The notes under the pieces were generated by a model. It searched no databases, was not told where the DNA came from, and was given only the letters and a program-made list of their open reading frames with translations. A DNA stretch of 64,000 bases from Novosphingobium piscinae (lineage in GTDB: Bacteria > Pseudomonadota > Alphaproteobacteria > Sphingomonadales > Sphingomonadaceae). Position 1 is the stretch's first letter, and every line of letters begins with the position of its first letter. The DNA lies in the NCBI RefSeq assembly GCF_014230355.1, contig NZ_JACLAX010000014.1, positions 20,147 to 84,146 on the forward strand. The letters are read 5' to 3'. The position numbers and the translations under genes are program-made. Positions 39,401 to 46,902 of the stretch are shown piece by piece.

Positions 39401-39439
39401 CTTGAGCGTGCAAATTCGGTTTGCGCTTTGGTTCTTCAA
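36416..39439 (-). CDS. TonB-dependent receptor, Xanthomonas/Caulobacter oligosaccharide type
   Basis: 1007 residues. Signal peptide (LKLLAGASALAMTLSSSAVLAQ), TonB box-like IVVSGIRQSL, plug (LPDRSVSEALQRIPGVTLQR; VDVYKNPSADMIEGGVGGLVNLRTRKPL) and a long barrel ending VRTRF. This size and the SGIRQSL...ALQRIPG pattern belong to the subfamily that imports plant or algal oligosaccharides. Start TTG 39439 is preferred because GGGGGAGG lies five bases upstream; the TTG at 39454 would itself overlap that ribosome site. An operator lies 123 bases before the start. Expected ligand: xyloglucan oligosaccharides made by GH74. Confidence 0.9.
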   Translation of the reverse strand: MKNQSANRICTLKLLAGASALAMTLSSSAVLAQAAAPAATDAQDDGEEAPAIVVSGIRQSLTNARETKRNAEVIVDSISAADIGALPDRSVSEALQRIPGVTLQRTNENRDPARLAAEGGGVFIRGLSWVRSEFNGRDIFSANNGRSLGFEDVSADLLAGVDVYKNPSADMIEGGVGGLVNLRTRKPLDTMKTVFAASGDYNYADLRKKGYWSGNALLSKAWDLNGTELGVLLSGSIGNIGNRTDSLQTGTYAGIRIADPVNGTQPTGTFAPIGNMRAGQTYYVPSGMGYRRIDWEQKRTSFDGSVQLRTVGGTLFTFEAFIAKASPRDMEHAAGAFGLPSTSATYQFDSRNVLLSGTNQNANMDFNTRFGSQDKITRDFSARVDWSPTDRITVTADVQRITSEANVLSMTAFTQFGVQPGFFNANRPDFIFDLNDSSPSMSVKENGAALSNPANYWWAAAMDHIEHNTAGSWAQRADLEYKFSEGSFFKSLRVGARATDKEAVTRQTGWNWGLLSQQFWGSGGGAPVYLNQTGSPANPGLPSQANLFTYDNFLRGKIAMPSGGWFASDALVSNGTANAYSYLRSTLTSGWGWTPLTEAAYDTAVPGADNVSAGTSIQRERTYAGYALLRFGTEESPVGAFDGNIGVRIVRTDNSAIGKLIVSPLQGASLTQCQTANPTNPTACQPLADAIAFTAGNSAQDYVYRNSYTDVLPTLNLRFALQNNMLLRFAAGQAMVRPSFQQMVPFNTLSFSFAPDGYTPAVAGARTGTGGNPYLKPTKSTQLDLSWEYYWGSSNSLSVAAFFKSVKDYIFAGVSTETYTRNGKTVSFDVTRNMNGDEGTIKGVELAYQQFYDFLPGALSGLGLQGNFTFVDSSGGRNTAVNTLDSNQRAGANDPTLPLEGLSKYSFNVAALYEKYGVSFRLAYNWRSRYLLTTSAANLNAPVWSNAFGQLDGSLIYSLTANVKIGVQATNLLNSRTKLDVGGSALATPYSWTDTDRRIAFLVRTRF

Positions 39440-39469
39440 TGTTGCCTCCCCCAACTAAAACCTGTCGAT

Positions 39470-39521
39470 GGGACCCGCTTCGGGCCCCTGCCGGTTCCGC
39501 GTGTTGACGGCGCGAACCGGC
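39470..39521 (-). promoter_or_regulatory. Two hairpins in the presumed leader of the TBDR mRNA
   Basis: GGGACCCG/CGGGCCCC (39470-39477 with 39481-39488) and GCCGGTTCCGCG/CGCGAACCGGC (39490-39501 with 39511-39521, one bulged base) stand in tandem between operator and start codon. They could stabilise the receptor mRNA; no known riboswitch is recognised. Confidence 0.35.
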
Positions 39522-39561
39522 AAAATCTGTTTTGTCGTCAGCGCTTTGGTGCGCCGTATTT

Positions 39562-39573
39562 GGTAGCGTTACC
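39562..39573. promoter_or_regulatory. LacI-type operator GGTAGCGTTACC (site 3 of 4)
   Basis: Sits between the divergent TBDR and GH3 genes, 123 bases from the first and 179 from the second start. Flanks TTT and TAA extend the AT-rich context of a promoter. Confidence 0.78.
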
Positions 39574-39704
39574 TAAAACAGATCCGCGCAGGCGTCAACA
39601 CCCCATGGCGCAGGCGGCGATTTTTCCGCCCATTTCCACGGGAAAAGATCGTGGAATCAGCGGAGTAAATAATTCCGGTTCCGCGCGCGGGGCACATTGC
39701 TGTA

Positions 39705-39718
39705 TGGGAGCGCTCACA
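39705..39718. promoter_or_regulatory. Degenerate LacI-type operator-like palindrome TGGGAGCGCTCACA
   Basis: Palindromic at 12 of 14 positions and centred on AGCGCT, as in the GGTAGCGCTATC sites, but with GAGCGCTC instead of TAGCGCTA. Located 34 bases before the GH3 start. It may be a second, weaker site or the target of another LacI protein. Confidence 0.45.
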
Positions 39719-39751
39719 TAAGTTCCATTACCGTGCCTTGGGAGAACGACG

Positions 39752-42172
39752 ATGAGCAGGTTGGTCGCTGGTTTGGCGATGTTGGCCGCTTCGAGTGGCG
39801 CGATCGCACAGGTCGCTGCGCCTCCAGTTGCAGCAGTGCCGGATAGCGCGATCGCCCACCCGCAGCTGTGGCCGCAAGGTCGGAGCCAGGGATTGGTCAA
39901 TCCGGCCACCGAAGCGCGCATAACCGCCCTGCTGGCGCAGATGTCGCTGGCGGAGAAGATCGGCCAGATGATCCAGGCCGACATCTCTGCGATCCAGCCT
40001 GATGATCTGCGCCGTTACCCGCTGGGCTCCATCCTCGCGGGGGGCAGTTCGCCGCCGCTCGGCGCCCCGGATCGCTCCCCGGCTGGCCCGTGGATCGCCA
40101 CTGCACGGGCGTTTGACGCCGTCGCGCGCGAGTCGCGGCCAGGCCATGTGGCGATTCCGCTGCTGATCGGGATCGACGCCGTGCACGGCAACAACAACAT
40201 CGTCGGGGCCACGCTGTTTCCCCATAACATCGGACTGGGCGCAACCCGCGATCCCGGCCTGATCGAACGAATCGGACGTGCGACGGCGGTGGAGACGGCG
40301 GCTGCCGGAATCAACTGGGCGTTCGGGCCGACCCTGGCGGTTCCGCAGAACGACCGCTGGGGGAGGACCTTCGAGGGCTATTCGGAGGACCCTGCCGTGG
40401 TCGCCAGCTATGCGGGAGCGATGGTCAAAGGCCTGCAGGGAGCGCCCGGGAAGGGCACGATCCAGCAGGGGCAGGTGGCCGCATCGGTCAAGCACTTCCT
40501 TGGTGACGGCGGCACCACGGACGGGATCGATCAGGGCGATACCGCAGTGGATGAAGGCACGCTGATCCGGGTCCACAACGCCGGCTACCCCGCGGCAATC
40601 GCAGCCGGGACCATGACCGTGATGGCCAGCTTCAACAGCTGGAACGGCGTGAAGATGCACGGGAATCGCAGCTTGCTGACCGATGTGCTCAAGCAGCGCA
40701 TGGGCTTTCAGGGTTTGGTGGTGGGCGACTGGAACGGACACGCCCAGATTCCCGGATGCACCGCCACGGACTGCCCGGCGACGTTCAACGCCGGGCTGGA
40801 CATGGCCATGGCGCCCGACAGCTGGCGGGGCCTGTTCGATTCGACCTTGGCTGCGGCGCAGCGCGGTCAGATTCCCCTGGCCCGGATCGATGACGCGGTG
40901 CGCCGCATTCTGCGCATCAAGTTCGGTCTCGGGCTGTTCGATCCGAACCGCCCGATGGAAGCCGACACCCGCTTGATCGGCGCGCCCGAACATCGGGCGA
41001 TCGCGCGCGAAGCCGTGCGCAAGAGCATGGTCCTGCTGAAGAATCAGGGCGTGTTGCCGATCCGGCCATCCGCGCGGGTGTTGGTGACCGGTGCCGGTGC
41101 CGACAGCATCGCCCAGCAGTCCGGCGGATGGACCCTGTCCTGGCAGGGGGACGGCAACAGCAACGCGGACTTCCCCGGGGCGACGTCGATCTACCAGGGG
41201 ATCAAGGCTGCTCTCACGGCCGGAGGCGGCGCGGCCGAGCTTTCCACGGATGGCAGTTTCGCATCGCGCCCCGATGTGGCGATCGTGGTCTTCGGCGAAA
41301 AGCCCTATGCCGAAATGCGGGGCGATATCCGCACGCTGGAATTCGAAGCCGGCGAGAAGGAGGCTCTGGCCCTGCTGCAGCGCCTGAAGCGGCAGGGGAT
41401 CCCGACCGTTTCGGTGTTCCTGTCCGGCCGGCCGCTTTGGGTGAACCCCGAGCTCAACCAGTCGGACGCATTCGTCGCTGCCTGGCTGCCCGGTTCCGAA
41501 GGGGCGGGGATTGCCGACGTGCTGATCGGCGGGAAGACCGACTTTGTCGGGACGCTGCCCTATTCATGGCCCAAGACGGCAGGCCAGTTCCGGCTCAATG
41601 CCGGGCAGCCAGGCTACGACCCTCTGTTTCCGCTGGGTTATGGCCTCAGCTATGCCCGTCCTGGTCACGTTGCGGCCCTGCCGGAAGTCGCCGGACTTGA
41701 TGCAAGCCTGGCCAACACCAGCATCTTCTTCGCCCGGGGGAAGAGCCCCGCCCCCTTCCGGCTGCTGTTCGACCCATCGGTGGCGGCTTACGCCGTCGAC
41801 AGCGCGACGACCCAGGAGGGCGCGAACCGGTTGGAATGGAGCGGCGCGGGCCAGGTCCGGATCGCCGGGCCGGTCGCCAACTTCGAGCGCGAAAGCAACG
41901 CCGATCTCAACCTGCAGGTGGTGCTGCGCCTCGATCAGACAGCCGGACCGGTCCAGCTGCGCTTTGCCGGCGGGGCGATCGATCTGGCCGGTATGCTCGG
42001 GACCGGGGCAGCGTGGCAAACCCTGCGAATTCCGCTCAAGTGCTTCGTGGCGCGCGGGGCCAGACTGGACAGTGTCACCGAGCCCGTCGCCATCGCCGGC
42101 ACGAAGGGCCTGAAGCTGACCATTGCCGATCTGCGGCTCAACGCGGATCCGGCCGGGGCCAGATGCCCGTGA
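39752..42172 (+). CDS. Glycoside hydrolase family 3, ExoP/Cel3-type beta-glucosidase
   Basis: 806 residues: signal peptide (MSRLVAGLAMLAASSGAIAQ), GH3 N-domain, sandwich domain, and a C-terminal galactose-binding-like beta domain from about 650 (FRLLFDPSVAAYAVDS, LNLQVVLRLDQTAGPVQLRF) as in ExoP and cellodextrin glucohydrolases. Nucleophile Asp326 in LVVGDWNGHAQ; KHFLGDGGTTDGIDQGD is the substrate loop. It removes non-reducing glucose from the cello-oligosaccharide backbone after the alpha-xylosidase exposes it. Start ATG 39752 with GGGAGA. Overlaps the GH39 gene by ten bases. Confidence 0.9.
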   Translation: MSRLVAGLAMLAASSGAIAQVAAPPVAAVPDSAIAHPQLWPQGRSQGLVNPATEARITALLAQMSLAEKIGQMIQADISAIQPDDLRRYPLGSILAGGSSPPLGAPDRSPAGPWIATARAFDAVARESRPGHVAIPLLIGIDAVHGNNNIVGATLFPHNIGLGATRDPGLIERIGRATAVETAAAGINWAFGPTLAVPQNDRWGRTFEGYSEDPAVVASYAGAMVKGLQGAPGKGTIQQGQVAASVKHFLGDGGTTDGIDQGDTAVDEGTLIRVHNAGYPAAIAAGTMTVMASFNSWNGVKMHGNRSLLTDVLKQRMGFQGLVVGDWNGHAQIPGCTATDCPATFNAGLDMAMAPDSWRGLFDSTLAAAQRGQIPLARIDDAVRRILRIKFGLGLFDPNRPMEADTRLIGAPEHRAIAREAVRKSMVLLKNQGVLPIRPSARVLVTGAGADSIAQQSGGWTLSWQGDGNSNADFPGATSIYQGIKAALTAGGGAAELSTDGSFASRPDVAIVVFGEKPYAEMRGDIRTLEFEAGEKEALALLQRLKRQGIPTVSVFLSGRPLWVNPELNQSDAFVAAWLPGSEGAGIADVLIGGKTDFVGTLPYSWPKTAGQFRLNAGQPGYDPLFPLGYGLSYARPGHVAALPEVAGLDASLANTSIFFARGKSPAPFRLLFDPSVAAYAVDSATTQEGANRLEWSGAGQVRIAGPVANFERESNADLNLQVVLRLDQTAGPVQLRFAGGAIDLAGMLGTGAAWQTLRIPLKCFVARGARLDSVTEPVAIAGTKGLKLTIADLRLNADPAGARCP

Positions 42173-43797
42173 TGCCCCGGACCAGCCGGCCGTCCTCGGC
42201 TTGGTCGCGGTTGGTGGCGCTGGCACTGATCGCCGGCACCGTACCGCATCCGGCACGCGCCGGCGCCCCGCCGCCGCGAGCGGTCAGGCTGGACTGGAGC
42301 AGGCCCGGTCCGCCGGTCGACCGCTTCTTCGATCTCGCGATCGGTGCAGACTATCCCGGGACGCTGATCCGTCCCGACACGCAGGCTCAGCTCAAGACCG
42401 CGGTCAACGAGCTGGGCTTCCGGACCATCCGGTTCCATGCGATCTTCCACGATGTGCTGGGGACCGTGCAACAGCGCGATGGCCAGATCCGGTACGACTG
42501 GAGCGGGATCGACCGGCTTTACGATCAGTTGCTGGCCAGCGGCATCCGGCCGTTCGTGGAGCTGGGTTTCACCCCTTCGGCGCTGCGCAGTTCGGATCAG
42601 CAGATCTTCTGGTGGAAAGGCAACACGTCACACCCCCGGCCTGCGCCATGGCGAGATCTGGTCCGGGCCTTTGTGGAACACCTGCGTGAGCGTTACGGCG
42701 CCGAGGAGGTTCGCGGCTGGCGGTTCGAGGTCTGGAACGAGCCGAACCTCGACGGTTTCTGGGAACGGGCCGACCAGCAGGCCTATTTCGCGCTCTATCG
42801 GGACACGGCGCTCGTGCTTAAGGCCATCGACCCGGGCCTGCAGGTCGGCGGACCTGCGACAGCGGGCGCTGCCTGGGTGCCCGAGTTCCTGGCCTTCGCC
42901 CGGCAGACCGATACGCCGGTCGATTTCGTGACGACCCACAGCTATGGCGTGGATGGCGGCTTTCTGGACGAGGACGGCAAGGCCGACACCCGGCTCTCGG
43001 CCGATCCACTCGCCGTGATCCGGGACGTGCGCAACGTTCGGGCGCAGATCGATTCAAGCCCCTATCGTGGCATTCCGCTGTACTTCACCGAATGGAGCAC
43101 CAGCTACACGCCGCGGGACTTCGTTCACGACAGCTATGTCAGCGCGGCTTACATCCTCGACCGGCTGGCGGGGACAGCAGGCTATGCCCAGGCCATGAGC
43201 TACTGGACCTTCACCGACCTGTTCGAGGAACCGGGGCCGCCACCGACCCCGTTTCATGGCGGCTTCGGCCTCATGAACCGGGAAGGTATCCGCAAGCCGG
43301 CCTGGTTCGCCTACAAGTATCTGGCTGCGCTGAAGGGGTTGCGCCTGGCCAGCGCCGATTCCGCGGTCATGGCAGCCCGCGATGGACAGAGCCTGTCGGC
43401 GGTGGCCTGGGACTGGCAGCAGCCGCGCCAGTCGGTCAGCAACACACCGTTCTTCGGCCGTCTGCACCCGTCAACGCCCAGCCGCCCGCTGGCGCTCGAG
43501 CTGACGGGTGTGCCGGCAGGCCGCTATCGCCTGCTCGTTCATCGCACCGGATACCGGGCCAACGATGCCTTCAGCGCCTACATCGCCATGGGCAAACCCG
43601 CGTCACTCAATCCCCGTCAGCTCGCCAGGCTCCAGGCGATCACGGCCGATCGTCCCGAACGGCAAAGGTTGCTGCGGGTCAGCGGCCGCGGCGTGGTGCG
43701 CACGACGGTGGCCATGCGCAGCAACGATGTTGTGCTGATCCGGCTGGTTCCGGTCGGCCCGGCGACCCGACGCGGTCCGGCCGCGCCGCGCCGCTAG
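42163..43797 (+). CDS. Glycoside hydrolase family 39 (beta-xylosidase-like), exported
   Basis: 544 residues with an N-terminal signal (WSRLVALALIAGTVPHPARA) and a GH39 barrel: acid/base Glu193 in FEVWNEPNLDGFW, nucleophile Glu310 in YFTEWSTSY, then MSYWTFTDLFEE. A C-terminal beta domain follows. The family includes beta-xylosidases and some arabinosidases and galactosidases. Beta-linked xylose is rare in xyloglucan, so the substrate may be an arabinose- or xylose-decorated variant. Two starts are possible, ATG 42163 and ATG 42172 (TGATG with the GH3 stop); the former is used here. Co-transcribed with GH3. Confidence 0.85.
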   Translation: MPVMPRTSRPSSAWSRLVALALIAGTVPHPARAGAPPPRAVRLDWSRPGPPVDRFFDLAIGADYPGTLIRPDTQAQLKTAVNELGFRTIRFHAIFHDVLGTVQQRDGQIRYDWSGIDRLYDQLLASGIRPFVELGFTPSALRSSDQQIFWWKGNTSHPRPAPWRDLVRAFVEHLRERYGAEEVRGWRFEVWNEPNLDGFWERADQQAYFALYRDTALVLKAIDPGLQVGGPATAGAAWVPEFLAFARQTDTPVDFVTTHSYGVDGGFLDEDGKADTRLSADPLAVIRDVRNVRAQIDSSPYRGIPLYFTEWSTSYTPRDFVHDSYVSAAYILDRLAGTAGYAQAMSYWTFTDLFEEPGPPPTPFHGGFGLMNREGIRKPAWFAYKYLAALKGLRLASADSAVMAARDGQSLSAVAWDWQQPRQSVSNTPFFGRLHPSTPSRPLALELTGVPAGRYRLLVHRTGYRANDAFSAYIAMGKPASLNPRQLARLQAITADRPERQRLLRVSGRGVVRTTVAMRSNDVVLIRLVPVGPATRRGPAAPRR

Positions 43798-43799
43798 GC

Positions 43800-43831
43800 C
43801 CGGCGCCTGCGGCGACCGGTCAAGGCGCCGG
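43800..43831. terminator. Possible bidirectional terminator between GH39 and GH74
   Basis: CCGGCGCC (43800-43807) pairs with GGCGCCGG (43824-43831) between the convergent stops. No T-run, so confidence is limited. Confidence 0.4.
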
Positions 43832-46042
43832 CCGGTTCAGCGGGCGTCCGACGATGATCCCGCGGCCATGCGGTGCGAGGTACAGGGTTCCGGGTTCAAG
43901 CATGTCGCCGACCATGGCGCGCAGCTCTCCGTACCGGTGCTGGTCATCGTTGATCCTGAGCCAGGATGCGCCGGCGTTGCTTGAACGCCACAGACCTTCC
44001 TGGCCACGGACCTTGCCCCACAGGAACACCGTGGGATAGGCGCCCTGCACCAGGGGCGCCCCGAAAGTGACCTGCCAGGCCGCATCGACATGCTTGATCT
44101 GGACCATCTTGCTCTTGCTGTCGGCCGAGTGGAACAGGCCTCGCGGCATGGCCAGCCACAGGTCGCGCATCCGCCCCGGCACGATCGCCAGCTGGGCCGC
44201 TTCCCACGTTTCCACGCGTGGCAGCCCTTCGGCGATCGGGGTGAAGCTGGCGCCGCCGTCACCGCTGGCATAGATCGCCGAGCCGGGCTGGTCGTGGACA
44301 TAGAACAGGCCATCGACGGCCTTGTCGGCGAGGGGCCGGAAGGTGAACTCGGGCCGCTCCGGCAAGCCCGTCGCTGGGCTCCAGGTCCGGCCCATGTCGG
44401 ACGAATGGAACAGGCCGGCCTTTTCGGGAGCCCAGACCAGGCTGGTTCCCCGGGCCGAGACCGCAACGATCCCCGGACCGCGCCACGGCTCGTCCTTGGC
44501 GGGCGGACGATAGGGTGATGTCGCAAAGGGCTTCCAGCTGACGCCGCCGTTGCTCGAATAGAACCCATAGCCGGGCGCTCCGGCCGCAGTCCGGGCCAGC
44601 ACCCCGGGGGTCAATCCCGCATAGTCGATACTGAAGTTCGTCTCGTTCACCGGCTTGAACAGCCCGGCCGCAGGTGTCCTGGCGAGATCGTCCCAGGCCG
44701 CGCCGGCGACGTCCCCGAACGCGGCCAGCAGGGTGGCGCCGCCGCTGGGCGAAGTGAGCTGCAGCGTGGCGGTTTCCTCCAGGTTGTCGACCGCGAAGTC
44801 GAATGCCACCGGATCATTCCCCGCCGCGCTGCCGAGGTCGCGGCTCATCCACAGGCCGTAGCCTGTGCCATAGACCAGTTCCGAATTGCGGAAGGGATTG
44901 AACTGCAGGTCGGAGATCCAATGGCCGATGCGCTTGTCGGTGCCGATGTAGGATGCCAGCCACGGGTACCGGCCGGTCTCGAGACGGGCCCGGGACGACA
45001 GGGCCTGCCACTGTCGGCCGCCGTCGGCGGACAGGTAGATGTCATCCCCCGGCCACCAGCGATCGAGCGTGGAAACCGCCACCGTCCCGTCGGCCCGCAC
45101 CGCCAGACCGGAAAAGCCACCCTTGGCGCCCGGGCCCGGGCTGGGCGGAGTGACGTCCCGCCAGGGTCCGGTCCTGCCCTCCCGCTTCCACACGCGGCCG
45201 TCCTCGGCGCCGCTGGGGTTCAGCACCACACCGGCCGCGCCCCGGGCAAACGTCACGTAGAGCGAGCCGTCCGGGGCAAAGGCGATCCGCTGCGGCACCA
45301 TCTGCGGGAGCCCTGCGACCGGAGTGAAATGGTTCCCCCCATCGTTGCTCAGCAGCAAGGCGCCGCCCTGATCTGCGGAGCCGGCCCATACTCTGTTCGC
45401 CACCTCGGGATCGGCGGCGACCAGGCTGAAGGCCAGTTGCTCGGCCCCGGTCCGGGCAAAGCTCTCGCCGCCGTCGGTGCTTTTCCAGAAGCCGTCCTGG
45501 TTGGAGCCGAAGTAGACGATCCGGCCATCCGCCGGATCGATCGCCAGCCGCTCGCCACTGCCGCGGCCGTCCGAGTTTCCGCCGATCCGGATCGGCAGTT
45601 CGGTGACCTGCCAGGTCTTGCCGCGGTCGTCCGAACGCAGGATGGCCCCGCGCCGGGCCCACTGGTTCAGGTAAAGCCCGGTTGCCAGAAGAATGCGATC
45701 CGGCGCCTGAGGGTCCAGGGCGATGCTGAGCACGCCCATCAGATCGCCATCGGCGCGCGCCAGGTGATCGAGCAGGGGAAGCCAGCGACGGCTCGCAAAA
45801 TCGAAACGATAGGCCCCCCCGATATCCGTGCGGGCATAGAGGATGTCGGGTTGGCGGGGATGGTAGGCAAACCCGTCGACATAGCCGCCACCGCCAAAGG
45901 GGACCGATTGCCACTGATATCCGTCCGTCGCCACAGGCGCAGGGGGCGCCGCGGTTGCCGGCGCCGGCCAGGCCGATACGAGCGCGACCCCCAGCACCAG
46001 CCGGCACCACCGCCCCATCCCGATTTCGCCATTCTTTCGCAT
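43820..46042 (-). CDS. Glycoside hydrolase family 74 endo-xyloglucanase
   Basis: 740 residues, signal peptide then two seven-bladed propeller domains with many BNR/Asp-box repeats (SDDRGKTW, STDGGESF, SNDGGNHF, SADGGRQW, SSNGGVSW, SSDMGRTW). The first catalytic Asp is probably Asp73 in YARTDIGGAYR; the second probably Asp473 in FSIDYAGLTP, after the family hallmark NLEETATLQLTSPSGG. The spacing of about 400 residues fits GH74. GH74 enzymes are almost all specific for xyloglucan, which makes this gene the key to the locus. It would cut the backbone outside or at the surface. ATG 46042; 104 bases after the CE4 gene on the same strand. Confidence 0.92.
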   Translation of the reverse strand: MRKNGEIGMGRWCRLVLGVALVSAWPAPATAAPPAPVATDGYQWQSVPFGGGGYVDGFAYHPRQPDILYARTDIGGAYRFDFASRRWLPLLDHLARADGDLMGVLSIALDPQAPDRILLATGLYLNQWARRGAILRSDDRGKTWQVTELPIRIGGNSDGRGSGERLAIDPADGRIVYFGSNQDGFWKSTDGGESFARTGAEQLAFSLVAADPEVANRVWAGSADQGGALLLSNDGGNHFTPVAGLPQMVPQRIAFAPDGSLYVTFARGAAGVVLNPSGAEDGRVWKREGRTGPWRDVTPPSPGPGAKGGFSGLAVRADGTVAVSTLDRWWPGDDIYLSADGGRQWQALSSRARLETGRYPWLASYIGTDKRIGHWISDLQFNPFRNSELVYGTGYGLWMSRDLGSAAGNDPVAFDFAVDNLEETATLQLTSPSGGATLLAAFGDVAGAAWDDLARTPAAGLFKPVNETNFSIDYAGLTPGVLARTAAGAPGYGFYSSNGGVSWKPFATSPYRPPAKDEPWRGPGIVAVSARGTSLVWAPEKAGLFHSSDMGRTWSPATGLPERPEFTFRPLADKAVDGLFYVHDQPGSAIYASGDGGASFTPIAEGLPRVETWEAAQLAIVPGRMRDLWLAMPRGLFHSADSKSKMVQIKHVDAAWQVTFGAPLVQGAYPTVFLWGKVRGQEGLWRSSNAGASWLRINDDQHRYGELRAMVGDMLEPGTLYLAPHGRGIIVGRPLNRPAP

Positions 46043-46146
46043 TCACGTCCTCGCTTGTTCCGTCAGTCCCGTGATCGGCGGCGGCTCGGTGGTCTCCCGC
46101 ACCGGTCACGGGAAGGGCCGGCCCTTGTGGTCAACCCGCTGGTCGG

Positions 46147-46902
46147 TCAGTCTGCCCAGCGCAGATGGACGACCTTGAAGCCGCCTTCGCGGATCGTCCG
46201 CAGCAAGGCCGGCATGGCGCGGGCGGTCGGACCGTTGGCATCGTGCATCAGGATGATCCCGCCCCGGAAGGTCTTCAGCCGCTCGGCCAATCGTTGGCTC
46301 AGCTTCTGCGTGGTGTCGTCGGGTTGCCAGTCATCGATCCCGAGATCGACCGACAGCACCGTCGTTCCATTCTCCCGGAGTGCCCTCAGGGTCGGAGGGG
46401 TCTCCTCAAGGTAGGGAAACCGATAGGCCGGCGGCGCGCTGCGGAAAATGGCGCTGTAGGCCCGCCTTGCCCGTTCGAGATCGGCGATCTGATCCGCAGC
46501 GGACAACCCCGGAAGGTGATCATGGCCATAACTGTGGATGCCCAGGCTATGCCCCTGCGTCGCAGCCCGCCGGGCCAGGTCTGGCGCTTCTTCGAGGTTG
46601 CGGCCGACCGTCATGAACGTCGCCAGCACACAGTGCGCGGCCAGGGCCTGCAGCACCTGGGGGGTTGTCTCGGCTCGTGGACCGTCGTCGAAGGTCAGCA
46701 CCACCTCGTTGGCAGCCAGGGGCAGCCGCCGGGTTCCCTGGGCGCCGTAGCGGGCGTGTTCCCGGGACAGCAGCAGGGTGCGCGAGGTGCCAAGCGCATC
46801 GGGCGGGCATTCAGCCCGCGCCGGCACCGCCATGGATCCCAGCGCCAGGATCACTCCCAGCGCCATAGCGGTCCCACCTGAGCCTGTTGCTCGCCGTTCC
46901 AT
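46147..46902 (-). CDS. Polysaccharide deacetylase (CE4/NodB) family protein, exported
   Basis: 251 residues: signal peptide, then the NodB domain with VLTFDDGP (catalytic base and metal Asp), GIHSYGHDHL (the two metal His), RFPYLEE and LMHDANG. All motifs for a metal-dependent deacetylase are there. CE4 enzymes remove acetyl groups from chitin, peptidoglycan or xylan; in this locus an acetylated hemicellulose is likely, though the specific substrate is not evident. First gene of a unit with GH74, behind operator site 4. Confidence 0.87.
   Translation of the reverse strand: MERRATGSGGTAMALGVILALGSMAVPARAECPPDALGTSRTLLLSREHARYGAQGTRRLPLAANEVVLTFDDGPRAETTPQVLQALAAHCVLATFMTVGRNLEEAPDLARRAATQGHSLGIHSYGHDHLPGLSAADQIADLERARRAYSAIFRSAPPAYRFPYLEETPPTLRALRENGTTVLSVDLGIDDWQPDDTTQKLSQRLAERLKTFRGGIILMHDANGPTARAMPALLRTIREGGFKVVHLRWAD

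Larger units (their letters stand above)
39440..39751. other. Intergenic region between divergent TBDR and GH3
   Basis: 312 bases without a gene. It holds two leader hairpins, the operator at 39562-39573, an AT-richer stretch around 39520-39580 and 39640-39680 that should contain the divergent promoters, the operator-like site at 39705-39718, and the GH3 ribosome site. Exact -35 and -10 elements cannot be assigned by eye. Confidence 0.6.
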
